DNA from: Viscum album
Lineage: Eukaryota; Streptophyta; Magnoliopsida; Santalales; Viscaceae
Direction of reading: 5' to 3'
Assembly (NCBI GenBank): GCA_963277665.1
Contig: OY728121.1
Coordinates: forward strand, 958,246,097-958,310,096
DNA length: 64,000 nucleotides
The notes under the pieces are model-generated. The model had not been told where the DNA came from. It made no database searches and was given only the letters and a program-made list of their open reading frames with translations. Made by a program: the position numbers and the translations under genes. Shown here piece after piece: positions 1-11,928 of this stretch. Position 1 is the first letter of the stretch, and the number at the start of each line of letters is the position of its first letter.

Positions 1-3000
1 TAACAAAACCAAGAAAGGACCGTATAGGTATAATGTCTCTAGAAACTGGGAAACATAAACAACTGGTTCATAAAGCATCTACTTTGCCTCACATTTATTT
101 CATCATATCTAGAGTCACTTTTTGGTATATTCTACTTAATAAACTTCTTCCTGACCTGGGGAAATAAAACATAAAAAAGGGTGAGCTCAAATTCTCAGTA
201 AGGGTAAACAAAAGAAATATCAATCACATCATATACATAAGAACATAACTTTTGGAAATCTTAACCTGCAAAAGAGATCATAATTTCATAACATGTAATA
301 AATCATAGTAGTGAAATGTAATCCCAATAATCATAACTTAAAACATGAAACTTTGTGGCATACACACATAATCATAGAGAATAATTTCTTATTAGTCAAG
401 ACTCATTGCCAAGACTATCTTAGTGGAAAAAGTCTCTTTCTGAACCGAGTTACCCTCGTTTCAGTCCTGCTTCACTGAACCGGTATAACCTACCGTTACA
501 GCCATGTCTGTCTCATGAGATATAAAAACTTTACCCAATGCATTGGAGGGATATATAGGTCCCAACCATCTCATAATTATACCATTCTTATGTGTGCCAC
601 AAAATCATAAATCATACATCATTGCATAACCCATGTAATAAAAGTGGAATTCTTAAACATCGTGACATCATAAAACAATTCATATAAGATAAATGAATTC
701 ATAAAAATAATTCCATCACAACATAATCAAATCAATGTAATGATAGGGATAGATTCAGAACCCTATATTATCTTAGATGGAAAATAATTTTGATAAAACA
801 CTTGAACTCCATTCTTGAGGAAAATATCCTTTCTACTTCAAAAACATTTTCCTTTCTTAACATGTCATACAATTTTAAACTAAAAGAAGTTGATTAAAAA
901 TAAACATGAAAACTTTTAAAGGATGTTTCTTGGAAATAATGTTTTAAAAATCCATTCATGACATATAAGTTAAAAAAACATTCTTCTCGAACTTTTGTCG
1001 GAAAAGTCAAAAAGTACCTCGTACGAAAAACAGCAAAAGATTCCTTTCATATCTTTTACTAAAAACTCACTGAAGGGTAGAATTGGATTTAAACAATTGT
1101 TGGTGGGTGGAAATAATATTAAATATTGTGGAAACATGGATGCGGATGATAAAATACACCCTAGTAAATTTCAAAGTATAAACAATCTCGGATAAAAATG
1201 AGATTGTGGTATTTCCCTTACCTTAGGTCCGATATGCTTTGTACGTGTCCGAACCTCCTGTATAATGATTTAAATAATGTTATTGACTTATTAAAGAATC
1301 ATAATTATTGTTATTAAATCATATATGGTCATATTATTAGCTTCTTAGTAGTAATATTTCATTGTTACTTGTTATTCGGGTGTTTATAACTTTTTGTTCT
1401 TATGCGTGTTTTGTCAAATAAATTATTTTTCTTCTCTTTAGGTTATAGATAACTCATTTCCAGAATGTTATTAGTGTAATATATATCATATTCATTCATT
1501 CAATTAATCTATATAACCATTATGAAATGAAGATCATGTAGAACGAGTCGCATCACATCATGGAGACGGTATTTCTTACGTACGCACAAGTGATGATATC
1601 GTTCCTAAGATCATGGAATTGTATTGGAGTGTATGTATAATATTTCAGAATTAGTATCAATTTATAATAGTCATATATAGTCATTATTTACACCATTATA
1701 CCCATCCAAGTAAGTTGGTGGTGGAAAATAGATTACACCACAGCGTGGAGACGGTATTCTGTATGTACGCACGCACAGTGATTTCTTTTACCGAAGGATG
1801 GATAGATTGTGAAATAGGGTTGTTTCATACTTATAATAACATATCAGTATATGAGTGATACTGATTTTATTACTTCATAATGAAAAAACTAATGAAGAAG
1901 AAGTGGAAGAAGAAATAAAGATGAAAGAATCGGTAACGAACATTACCTCTTCTTTGAAGTGCTTCTTTGAGACCTCATTTTATGGCAGTAAAATAGGTCT
2001 TTGAAGAAGAACAGAACCTCTAGGATGTCTCTAGGGAAGTGGATAGGAGAATGTGGCAGGTGTTGGATGAGCTTGAAGGCTCAAAGTGGTGTGAGGAAGA
2101 GTGGGAGGAGGTGCCCTTTTATAAGGGAGGAGAGGGGCACCTTTGGGAAAACTAATAATATTATTTTATTATAAAGTCAAGTTCGGTTTTAAATAGCTCC
2201 AAATTGATATATTTCGAAGCTAAGGTGGTGATGGGTCGAAATCCTCTCATACAATATAATTTAGACATGTTTAGGTGCCAATTTTATCCTTATCATTTAG
2301 ATTTAACATTGAGTTAAATAATTTTACTTTTGCCGTGTCTTCTTGTGTTCTTATACTATAAGGTTAATAAACTTACAATAAGCAGCCAAACGAACCCCAA
2401 GTTGTTTATTGTTAATATATATAACCTTATCTAAGTCATTTTACTGATCCTTATATTTTTTGGAATAAAATAACAATTACTATTATAATATTTGTTTTAA
2501 AAACTATTTTATGTCAATTTTGACACTATTTAGTAATTGTTTTTTGTGAAAATCATAACAGAATGATTAGTTCAAAAAAAGTTAATTAAATCAATACTAA
2601 AATGTCATATTAACCTATAAAATTAGTGTAATTCATAAAAAGTGTCAAATTACATTTATTTTTATGTTTATTACATCAATTATGTCAATCTTTCATTAAT
2701 AAGATAATTACTGCATCATCTTTGTGTCATAAATAAATTACATTATTTAATGTCTAAAAATTAAAAATAAAATACGATTATGTAGAAAATTTTTTATATT
2801 TATAATGAATATTTATAGTCGAATTTATATTATGTATAACCCCATATTAAAAATGATTTAGTTATTAAACTTTGATTTTAACCCTTCTTTAAATAAATTA
2901 ATAATAAATGTCCTAATCTAATCCAAGTGGGCCTAAATGGTCATATTTTATTCCTAAGTTTGTTTTTGGTCGAATTACACTTGTCCAATAGAATTAGGAC

Positions 3001-3553
3001 ATGTGTTAGGGTAATAATAATATAATATTTACCCTTAATTATCCTTTTTACTTTTAACCATGGTAAAAAAGAAGTAAAAAGTTACTATTCATCAAAAAAT
3101 TATTTTCATCTCATTGAACCACATTTTACATACTGACATCAACTGTCTCTCTCGGATTTTTGAAATTCCACTCACAGAAGCGGTAAAATTAAGTTTTATG
3201 AAAAAATCAGTTTTTTAACTACCACTTAGTGGTTTCACTATTCATCAAAAATTGAAAGTTTTCATAAAAATACCAAAATTTCACCCTAGGCTAATTTCGA
3301 TATTCCGAATCCAAAAATGAAGTCCATTTTGAAAAATAAAATTTATAAAATTTCAAAAAGTTTTTATTACTATTCATAATGGCTAGTTTTAATAATATTT
3401 TAATAGCATATCGTTGTTTAGTGAAACTCGGTATTGCGTACGACGCAAACTATCGAGGAAGGTCACGATTTCGTGTAAAGCAAGCCAAGAAAGTGTTGTG
3501 TAGAAAAAGATTTCTTTGATTATTTATATAACATAAAAGTCTCGGGTGTTACA
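1..3553 (-). repeat. 3' LTR of G1 (partial, left tip outside window)
   Basis: Collinear with 8362-11922. Position 1 corresponds to 8362, so 66 bp of this LTR are missing at the window edge. It ends in tgttaca at 3553, i.e. TGTAACACCCG at the LTR start on the element strand. In the first ~230 aligned bases I counted about 11 mismatches to the other LTR, roughly 95% identity. Small open frames inside it are fortuitous. Confidence 0.95.
2116..2125 (-). promoter_or_regulatory. TATA box in 3' LTR of G1
   Basis: Minus strand reads CTTATAAAAG followed by a purine/GC-rich stretch, the usual position of an LTR core promoter. It matches 10479-10488 in the other LTR. In this copy it would drive transcription out of the element towards the left. 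Confidence 0.5.
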
Positions 3554-3566
3554 TTCTACCCCCCTT
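3554..3566 (-). other. Polypurine tract of G1
   Basis: Minus strand AAGGGGGGTAGAA directly upstream of the 3' LTR start TGTAACACC. This is the expected plus-strand priming site for reverse transcription, and it lies 27 bp after the gag-pol stop at 3593. Confidence 0.9.
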
Positions 3567-3592
3567 AAAATGAATTTCGCCCTCGAAATTCG

Positions 3593-5122
3593 TCACTTTG
3601 TAAGAAACAGATGAGGATACCTCTCCCTCACCATATCCTCAAGCTCCCATGTAGCTTCTTCTAATTGGTGGTTCCTCCATTAAACTTTCACCAATCGAGT
3701 GGTCTTGTTTCGTAGGACTTTTTCGCTACGATCCAGAATCTCTATCGGTTGTTCTTCATAAGAAAGATTTTGCTCCAGCGGTACAACTTCTGAGCTGAGT
3801 TCATGTGAAGGATCAGGTATGTACTTTCTCTGGAGAGATACATGGAACACATCGTGGACTTGAGAGAGATTCGGTGGAAGCGCCAATTGGTAAGCTACCT
3901 TCCCAACACGATCCAGTATTTCGAAAGGACCGATATATCTAGGGCTCCACTTCCCCTTCTTTCCAAATCTCATAACCCTCTTCCTGGGAGATATTTGTAA
4001 GAACACTTTATCACCCACTTCAAACTCTAGGTCTTTTCTTCGGTTGTCGGCATAACTTTTCTGTCGACTGTGAGCTGCTCTTATGTGTTGTTGAATAGAT
4101 CTGACCTTTTCTGCCATTTCATCAACGAGATCAGGTCCTAATAGATTTCTTTCCCCAACTTCATCCCAGCAAGTTGGAGTCCTGCATTTCTTTACATAGA
4201 GAGCCTCATAAGGAGCCATCTGAATACTGGAGTGAAAGCTATTATTATATGAAAATTCCACCAAAGGTAGGTGTTTATCCCAACCACCTTTGAAATCCAT
4301 AGAGCAAGATCTCAACATATCTTCTAGGGTTTGAATTGTTCTCTCAGACTAACCATCTGTCTGAGGATGATAAGCAGTGCTGAAACTCAACTCTGTATCC
4401 AGAGTATGCTGAAGACTTCGCCAGAACATCGAGGTAAATCTCGGATCCTGATCAGATATAATAGAAAGTGGTACTCCATGCAATCTTACCACTTCTTTTA
4501 CATATATCTTGGCAAGCTGATCCAGAGAGAAATCCTCTTTAATAGCAATGAAGTGTGAAGACTTTGTACGACGATCAACTATGACCCAGATAGCATTATT
4601 TCCATTGGATGTTTTAGGAAGTCCTGTGACAAAGTCCATAGTGATGTTTTTCCATTTCCATTCGGGTATGGGTAATGGTTGTAACATCCCCTTAGACTTC
4701 TGTCTCTCGACATTAACTTGTTGACAAACCAAGCATTGAGAGACATATTCAGCAACATCTCCTTTCATGTCATCCCACCAGAAGTACTCTTTTAGGTCCC
4801 TATACATCTTCGTGCTTCCAGGATGAATAGAGAATGAAGAACTATGAGCCTCATCCAGCAGCTCCTTCTTTTATTCGGGGACGGGAGGAACACAAACCCA
4901 ATTCTTGAACATTATTATCCCATCACAATCAAGGTTGAATTCAGGAACATTTCTCACCTTCTTTTGTAACTCGACATCTTCTTTATGTGCCTCTTTAATC
5001 TTCTCATGTATAGATGGTTGAACATTCATTTGAGAAAGATACGATTTTCCCCCTTCCATTATAATTCCAAGATCCATCCATTGTAAATCCATAAATATTG
5101 GATCTTTTGTGATCCTCATCAT
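3593..5122 (-). pseudogene. Integrase and chromodomain part of G1 pol
   Basis: C-terminal third of the G1 polyprotein; integrase would insert the cDNA and the chromodomain would target chromatin. Visible in order: a linker, an HHCC zinc-binding region (His pair in AHSSSFSIHPG, Cys pair in CLVC near 4710), the catalytic core with Asp in MDFVTGLP and Asp in ISDQDPRF, the Glu in SERT just after a stop at 4349, a C-terminal SH3-like region (GPFEIL, VFHVSLQRKY), and a chromodomain-type tail with VLRNK, WRNH and EEATW ending at TGA 3593. Stops interrupt it at 4871 (TAA), 4349 (TAG where QTDGQSER is expected, so CAG to TAG) and 3680 (TAA between LVKV and WRNH). The frame is otherwise continuous with RT upstream. 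The VLRNK...LVKV...WRNH...EEATWE pattern is typical of Tekay/Del chromoviruses. Confidence 0.93.
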
Positions 5123-5143
5123 GGATAAACTAGCATGGTCTTG

Positions 5144-6544
5144 TCAACTTAATGCATCTTCCACCTTGTTTGCTTTCCCAGGGTGGTAATGGATTGAGCA
5201 GTCGTAATCCTTAATCAGCTCCAACCATCTTCTTGGGCGCATATTCAGCTCCTTTTGTGTGAAAATATACTTTAAACTTTTATGATCAGTATAAATATCC
5301 CACCTTTCACCATAAAGGTAATGCCTCCAAATATTTAATACAAAGATTACAGCAGCTAACTCCAAATCATGTGTTGTGTAATTTTTCTCATGGATTTTCA
5401 ACTGTCGTGAGTCATAAGTTATCACCATATCATTTTGCATAAGAACACACCCCAATCCCTTCTTGGATGCATCACTATAGATCCCAAACCTTTCTCCACT
5501 ACAAGGCAGTGTGAGCACAGGTGCACTGGATAACCTTCTTTTCAACTCCTTGAAATTCTCTTCACATTCTTCCGTCCAAACAAACTTAACTCCTTTCTGA
5601 GTCAACTTGGTGAGTGGATTAGATAATCGTGAATAATTTTTCACAAAACGTCGATAATATCTAGCTAAACCAAGAAAAATTTGGATCTCAGTTACTGTTG
5701 TTTGTCTCGACCATCTTTCGATAACCTCTATTTTTGCTGGATCCACAGATATCCCCTCTTTTAAGATTATGTGACCCAAAAATGAAACTTTTTGAAGCCA
5801 AAACTCACACTTGGTAAATTTGGAATTAAGATTTTCCTTTCTCAGGGTCTTCAATATAATTCTCAAGTGATCTTCATGTTCTTCCTTACTCTTTGAATAG
5901 ACATGAATATCGTCTATAAAGACTACCACAAATTGATCAAGATAGCCTCTAAAGACTCTATTCATCAGATCCATGAAGATAGCAGGGGCATTAGTAAGAC
6001 CAAATGGCATCACTACAAATTCATAGTGTCCATACCTTGTACGGAAATCCGTCTTTGTTATATCCTCCCTTTTGAACCTTAATTGATGATACCCTAAACG
6101 AAGATAAATCTTGGAAAAGTATTGATCTCCGCTTAGTTGGTCAAATAGGTCATCAATGCGCAGGAGAGGATATTTGTTCTTGATAGTGATCTTGTTAAGT
6201 TCTCGATAATCAATGCAAAGTCTCATTGATCCATATTTCTTCTTAACAAATAGAACAGGTGCTCCCCAAGGTGACGCACTAGAAAGTATGAATCCCTTAT
6301 CAAGATTCTCTTGGAGTTTCTTCTTCAATTCCTACAACTCAATTGGGGCCATTCTATAAGGTGTCTTTGAAATAGGGAAAGCACCCGGTACGAGTTCTAT
6401 TGAAAACTCAACTTCACGATTCGGTGGAAGACCCGGTAATTCTTCCAGAAAGAAATCATCAAACTCCCGTACAATGGGTATATTCTTAACTGTGAGTTTA
6501 TCACCACTCATTTGAGATAAATAACCTTCATTTAGTGGAATCAA
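5144..6544 (-). pseudogene. Reverse transcriptase and RNase H part of G1 pol
   Basis: Central pol segment that would copy gRNA into cDNA and degrade the RNA. The N-terminal approach has the typical ELPGLPPNREVEFSIELVPG. After an in-frame TAG at 6332, a 394-residue stretch carries RT and RNase H. RT motif A reads [12 protein letters not shown] where the family has an Asp (KID), so the first catalytic Asp is Tyr (residue 75 of this stretch). The FIDD box is intact at residues 137-140, followed by His where Leu is usual. RNase H starts near residue 275 (about 5506) with Asp286 (SDASKKG), Glu323 (LELAAV) and Asp348 (YTDHKS), then the TDHKSLKY and DALS landmarks. It ends at TGA 5144, where DALSR is expected, consistent with CGA to TGA. 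Same frame as gag and integrase. Confidence 0.95.
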
Positions 6545-6565
6545 TACCTATAAAATGGAAGAAAT

Positions 6566-7087
6566 TTACACTGGAAGGTTATGTTCATCCTTGCATTGAT
6601 AGACGATCATAGATTGATATGGAATATGAAATTTGACTTCCCTTCATTGGAAATTGATATGAGCTCCATATAAAGAAAGCCAATCCATGACAAGAATCAC
6701 CTCAAATTCCACAATAGGAAGGATCACAAGATTTGCAGGAATCACTTTCCCACAAACTTCGATCGGAGAAGAATTATAAACTTTTGATGCTACTGTTGTG
6801 CCATTAAGTGTTGTCACAGCTAACTCAACATCTAATTGTTTAGGTAATACGGTGATACTCCTAGAAAATTCTTCATAAATAAAAGAGTGGGTGGATCCAT
6901 AATCAAATAAAACATTTGCTACTTTAGAGTGGCTGGTAAGTGTACCTTTCACCACATCGTTATCGTACTCCACATCGCTGATAGAAATTGCATGTGACAT
7001 TCCTTTGTCTTTATCCTTAAGAGTTTGTTGACGTCGACCATTATCATCAACCCTTGGATTAGGGAATTTATTGGCATAATGTCCCAT
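6566..7087 (-). pseudogene. Aspartic protease part of G1 gag-pol
   Basis: Retropepsin-like domain expected to cleave the polyprotein. The catalytic motif reads VLFDYGSTHSF; families normally have DSG or DTG, so the Asp is kept but the next residue is Tyr. The downstream landmark VMDWLSLYGAHI is the standard MDWL motif of plant Ty3 proteases. Stops follow at 6644 (TGA), 6566 (TAA) and 6548 (TAG) in the linker before RT. The segment is in frame with the zinc-knuckle part of gag upstream and RT downstream. Confidence 0.9.
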
Positions 7088-8073
7088 CTCCTTGCACTTG
7101 AAACATTGAAGTGTAGTAGGTTCATTCTGTGTATCCCTTCATTTGTTTGCATCATTAGACATCTTCTTCCCATCATCGTGGCATTCAAATGCCCGATGAC
7201 CTTCTTTTCCACATTTGAAACATTTAATTGTCCCTTCAAGACAATTCCCTCCATGTTTCTTTCCACCCTTTGAGCATAAGGGAAAGCTCATCTTCTTTTC
7301 AGTGTGCTCTTTAGATTTTCCTTTGAATTCCATTTTCCTCTTCTTATCAAACCCATATGACTGATGGGTTACTCCAATCTCCATCTCGACTTTGAGAGCA
7401 CATCGAACGATTTCCTCGTAGCTATTGAAGTCCCTTATGGCTAACGCCCTTGGAAGACTTGGTTTTAAGCCACTAATGAATCGATCGATCTTACTATAAG
7501 TTGGATAATAATACCAGAAGCGTACTTTGCAAGTCTTGTAAAATTTTCTTCATAGGTACCAACAGATTCATCATCCTTTTGCTTCAGTTCAAAAAACTCT
7601 TTCTCCATATTAGTTCGGAGAATACGAGGGAAGTACTTAATGAAAAATAAGTTCTTGAACTCGTCCCATTCCATGGACTCAATTTCATCCCTTTGCCTTG
7701 TATTCTTAATAAGATTCCACCATTGATCAGCATCACCTTCCAAACGATACACTGCTAAGATGACTTTATCATGCTCAGAACATTAAAGAACTGAAAATAT
7801 CTTTTCAGTAGTACTAATCCATTGTTTAGCAACTAATGGATCAGTAGACCCGCTGAATGAAGGTGGACACTGTCTCATGAAGGATTCAACAGAATGTTGC
7901 TCCTTCCATTGCTCGTTTGGAGGTCCTGCATGATTCATAGCTTGAGAAAGTTGTGGGAGCATGGCTACAAGAATTTTCATTCCAGATCCCATAACGTTTG
8001 GTTGCTCAGGGGGACAATGATTTCATTTCCCGTCGTATTCCTCATTAACACGATTCCTTCGGGTTCCAGCCAT
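7088..8073 (-). pseudogene. Gag of G1 (capsid and zinc knuckles)
   Basis: Would form the virus-like particle and bind gRNA. Start ATG at 8071-8073 gives MAGTRRNRVNEEYDGK, then a TGA at 8023. The same frame continues through a capsid core (retrotrans_gag) with PPSFSGSTDPLVAKQW, DADQWW, WDEFKNLFF and Y(S/P)RIL-type landmarks; TAA at 7783. A frameshift near 7501-7515, in an ATTATTATC run, moves the reading to the frame used by the rest of pol; after it come PTYSKIDRF and PRALAIRDF. Nucleocapsid: a C-x2-G...HGGNC knuckle with one Cys lost, a perfect CFKCGKEGHRAFEC knuckle, a TGA at 7139, then CFKCKEMGHYANKF in which the last Cys is Phe. No other gene overlaps. Confidence 0.93.
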
Positions 8074-8281
8074 AGACCAAAACCAAGAAGAATAGTGTGA
8101 GTAACACTAATTATAATAGGAAAACCACATAATCAAGAATAAAATTTCACACTTAAGGTCTTATCCTAGGTTATTCATGGCGATTTCTAAAACACAAATA
8201 TTGTGTTCTATGCTTAGACTTATCCTTAGGGTTATTACTAAGGCTTTCACATCCTACTTTCCAAAGGTTGACTATACCTTT

Positions 8282-8293
8282 CCTCTGATACCA
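8282..8293 (-). other. Primer binding site of G1 (initiator tRNA-Met)
   Basis: Minus strand TGGTATCAGAGG, two bases from the 5' LTR end. It matches the usual plant tRNA-iMet primer site TGGTATCAGAGC at 11 of 12 positions. The gag ATG lies about 210 bp downstream on the element strand. Confidence 0.92.
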
Positions 8294-9914
8294 ACTATAA
8301 CGACCCATACTTCACATACATTGTTATTACTTCAGAATTGAAGCACACTTATTACAACATATAACAAAACCAAGAAAGGACGGTATAGGTATAGTGTCTT
8401 TAGAAACTGGGAAACATAAACAACTGGTTCATAAAGCATCTACTTTGCCTCCCATTTATTTCATCATATCTAGAGTCCCTTTTTGGCATATTCTACTTAA
8501 TAACCTTCTTCCTGACCTGGGGAAATAAAACATACAAAATGGTGAGCTCAAATTCTCATTAAGGGTAAACAAAAGAAATATCTATCACATCATATACATA
8601 AGCACATAACTTTTGGAAATCTTAACCTGCGAAAGAGATCATAATTTCATAACATGGGATAAATCATAGTAGTGAAATGTAATCCCAATAATCATAACTT
8701 AAAACATAAAACTTTGTGTCATACACATATAATCATAGAGAATCATTTCTTATTAGTCAAGACTCATTGCCAAGACTATCTTAGTGGACAAAGTCCCTTT
8801 CTGAACCGAGTTACCCTCGTTTCAGTCCTGCTTCACTGAACCGGTATAACCTACCGTTCCAGCCATATCTATCTCATGAGATATAAAATCTTTACCCAAT
8901 GCATTGGAGGGTGATATAGGTCCCACCCATCTCATAATGATACCATTCTTATGTGTTCCACAAAATCATAAATCATACATCATTGCATAACCCATGTAAT
9001 AAAAATGGAATTCTTAAACATCGTGACATCATAAAACAATTCATATAAGATAAATGAATTCATAAAAATAATTCCATCACAACATAATCAAATCAATGTA
9101 ATGATAGGGATTGAATTAGAACCCTATATTATCTTAGATGGAAAATAATTTTGATAAAACACTTGAACTCCATTCTTGAGGAAAATATCCTTTCTACTTC
9201 AAAAACATTTTCCTTTCTTAACATGTCATACAATTTTAAACTAAAAGAAGTTGATTAAAAATAAACTTGAAAAATTTTAAAGGAATCTTCTTGGAAATAA
9301 TTTTTTAAAAATCCATTCATGCCGTATAAGTTAAAAAAAACATTCTTCTCGTACTTTTTTAGAAAAGTCAAAAAGTACCTCGTACGAAAAATGACAAAAT
9401 ATTCCTTTCATATCTTTTACTAAAAACTCACCGATGGGTAAAATTGGATTTAAACAATTTTAGGTGGATGGAAATAATATTACATATTGAGGAAACATGG
9501 ATGTGTATTATAAAATACACCCCAGTAAATTTAAAAGTATAAACAATCTCGGATAAAAATGAGATTGTGATATTTCCCTTACCTTTGGTCCGATATGATT
9601 TGTACGTGTCCGAACCTCCTGTATAATGATTTAAATAATGTTATTGACTTATTAAAGAATCATAATTATTTTTATGAAATCATATATGGTCATATTATTA
9701 GCTTCTTAGTAGTAATATTTCATTGCTACTTGTTTTTCGGGTGTTTATAACTTTTTGTTCTTATGCGTGTTTTGTCGAATAAATTCTTATTCTTCTCTTT
9801 ACGTTATAGATACCGCATTTCCAGAATGGTATTAGTGTAATATATATCATATTCATTCATTCAATACATTTATATAATCATTATGAAATTATGATCATGT
9901 AGAATGAGTCGCAT

Positions 9915-10145
9915 CACATCTAGGAGACGGTATTCCGTAAGTACGCACGAGTGATGATATCGTTCCTATGATCGTGGAATTGTACTGGAGTGTATGTATA
10001 CTATTTTAGAATTAGTATCACTTTATAATATTAATATATAGTCATTATTTACACCATTATACCCATCCAAGTATGGTGGTGGTGGAAAATAGATTACACC
10101 ACGGCGTGGAGATGGTATTCCGTACGTACGCACGCGCGGTGATTT
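9915..10145 (-). promoter_or_regulatory. Pair of palindromic hairpin motifs in the transcribed part of the G1 5' LTR
   Basis: Two copies of a short motif (plus strand: gagacggtattccgta then cgtacgcacg) begin at 9923 and 10109, 186 bp apart. Each contains a self-complementary ACGG-tatt-CCGT stem, and the second has the perfect palindrome cgtacgtacg. They lie about 350 and 550 bp downstream of the TATA box on the element strand, so they should be in the RNA leader. The same pair occurs in all other gypsy LTRs of the window where it can be read (see findings). Function unknown; a structural RNA role is inference. Confidence 0.5.
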
Positions 10146-10478
10146 CTTTTTTCCGTAGGATGGATAGATTGTGAAATAGGGTTGTTTCATACATATAAGA
10201 ACATATCAGTATATAAGTGATACTGATGTTATTACTTCATAATGAAACAACTAAAGAAGTAGAAGTGGAAGAAGAAATAAAGATGAAAGAATCGGTAACG
10301 GACATTACCTCTTCTTTGAAGTGCTTCTTTGAGACCTCCTTTTAGGGCACTAAAATAGGTCTTTGAAGAAGACAAGAACCTCTAGGATGTCTCTAGGGAA
10401 GTGGATAGGGGAAAGTGGCAGGGGTTGGCCGAGATTGAAGGCTCAAAGTGGTGCGAGGAAGAGGGGGAGGAGGTGCCC

Positions 10479-10488
10479 TTTTATAAGG
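10479..10488 (-). promoter_or_regulatory. TATA box of the G1 5' LTR
   Basis: Minus strand CTTATAAAAG, about 1.44 kb from the outer LTR edge and about 2.2 kb before the PBS. Probable core promoter for G1 genomic RNA. Confidence 0.55.
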
Positions 10489-11928
10489 GAGGAGAGGGGC
10501 ACCTTTGGGAAAACTAAAAATATTATTTTATTATAAAGTCATGTTCGGTTTTCAATATCTCCAAATTGATATATTTCGAAGATAAGGTGGGGATGGGTCG
10601 AAATCATCTCATACAATATAATTTAGACATGTTTAGGTTCCTATTTTAACCTTATCATTTAGATTTAACATTAAGTTAAATAATTTTACTTTTACCATGT
10701 CTTCTTGTGTTCTTATACTATAAAGTTTATAAACTTACTATAAGCAGACAAACGAACCCCAAGTTGTTTATTATTAATATATATAACCTTAGATAACTCA
10801 TTTGGCCGATCCATGGATTTTTAGGAATAAAATAACAATTACTAATATAATATTTGTTTGAAAAACTATTTTATGTCAATTTTGACACTATTTAGTAATT
10901 GATTTTTGTGAAAATCATAACAGAATTATTAGTTCAAAACAAGTTAAATAAATCAATACTAAAATGTCATATTAACCTAGGAAATTAGTGGAATTTATAA
11001 AAAGTGTCAAATTACATTTATTTGGATGTTTATTACATCAATTATGTCAATATTTCATTAATAAGATAATTACTGCATCATCTTTGTGTCATAAATAAAT
11101 TAAATTATTTAATGTCTAAAAATTACAAAAAAAATACCATTATGTAGGAAGTCTTTTTATCTTTCTAATTAATATTTATAGTCGAATTTATCTTATTTAT
11201 AACCCCATATTAAAAATTATTTAGTTATTAAACTTTGATTTTAACTATTTTAACCCTTCATTAAATAAATTAATAATAAATGTCCTAATCTAATCCAAGT
11301 GGGCCTAAATGGTCATACTTTATTTCTAAGTTTGTTTTTGGTCGAATTACACTTGTCCAATAGAATTAGGACATGTTTTAGGGTAATAATAATATCATCA
11401 TTACCCTTAATTACCCTTTTTACTTTTAACCGTGGTAAAAAAAGTAAAAACTTACTATTCACCAAAAAATTATTTTCATCTCATTGAACCACATTTTACA
11501 TACTGACATCAACCGTGTCTCTCAGAATTTTTAAATTCCACTCACAGAAGCGGTAAAATTAAGTTTTATGAAAAAATCAGTTTTTTAACTACCACTTGGT
11601 GGTTTCACTATTCATCAAAAATTGAAAGTTTTCAGAAAATACCAAAATTTCACCCTAGGCTAATTTCGATATTCCGAATCCAAAAATGAAGTCCATTTTG
11701 AAAAATAAAATTTATAATATTTCAAAAATTTGTTATTACTATTCATAATGGCTAGTTTTAATAATATTTTAATAGCATATCGTTGTTTAGTTAAACTCGG
11801 TATTGCGTACGACGCAAGGTATCGAGGAAGGTCGCGATTTCGTGTAAAGCAAGCCAAGCAAGTGTTGTGTAGAAAAAGATTCCTTTGATAATTTATATAA
11901 CATAAAAGTCTCGGGTGTTACAAGATCC

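Larger units (their letters stand above)
1..11922 (-). mobile_element. Ty3/gypsy LTR retrotransposon G1, chromovirus (Tekay/Del-like), non-autonomous by decay
   Basis: Minus-strand element in the order 5' LTR (8296-11922), PBS (8282-8293), gag, protease, RT, RNase H, integrase, chromodomain, PPT (3554-3566), 3' LTR (1-3553, left tip outside the window). Gag and pol occupy essentially one reading frame from 8073 to 3593, as expected for the single-ORF Tekay/Del lineage. The integrase-RNase H order and the C-terminal chromodomain place it in the chromoviruses. Eleven in-frame stops (at 8023, 7783, 7139, 6644, 6566, 6548, 6332, 5144, 4871, 4349, 3680) and one frameshift near 7505 make it a dead copy. 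The right LTR ends 6 bp before a CACTA TNP2 reading frame, so G1 is inserted in that transposase. The sequence after the LTR is agatc, the expected 5 bp target duplication; its partner lies outside the window. Confidence 0.95.
8296..11922 (-). repeat. 5' LTR of G1 (complete, about 3.63 kb)
   Basis: Bounded on the element strand by TGTAACACCCGAG at 11922 and ...GGGTCGTTATA at 8296, where the usual TACA end appears as TATA. It is collinear with 1-3553. Contains a TATA box at 10479-10488 and two copies of a hairpin-forming motif at about 9923 and 10109. No gene inside. Confidence 0.95.

Noticed and set aside
995..1195. 66-codon frame in the left LTR
   Set aside because: Lies in LTR sequence and is broken in the corresponding part of the other LTR (around 9360-9550), so not conserved.
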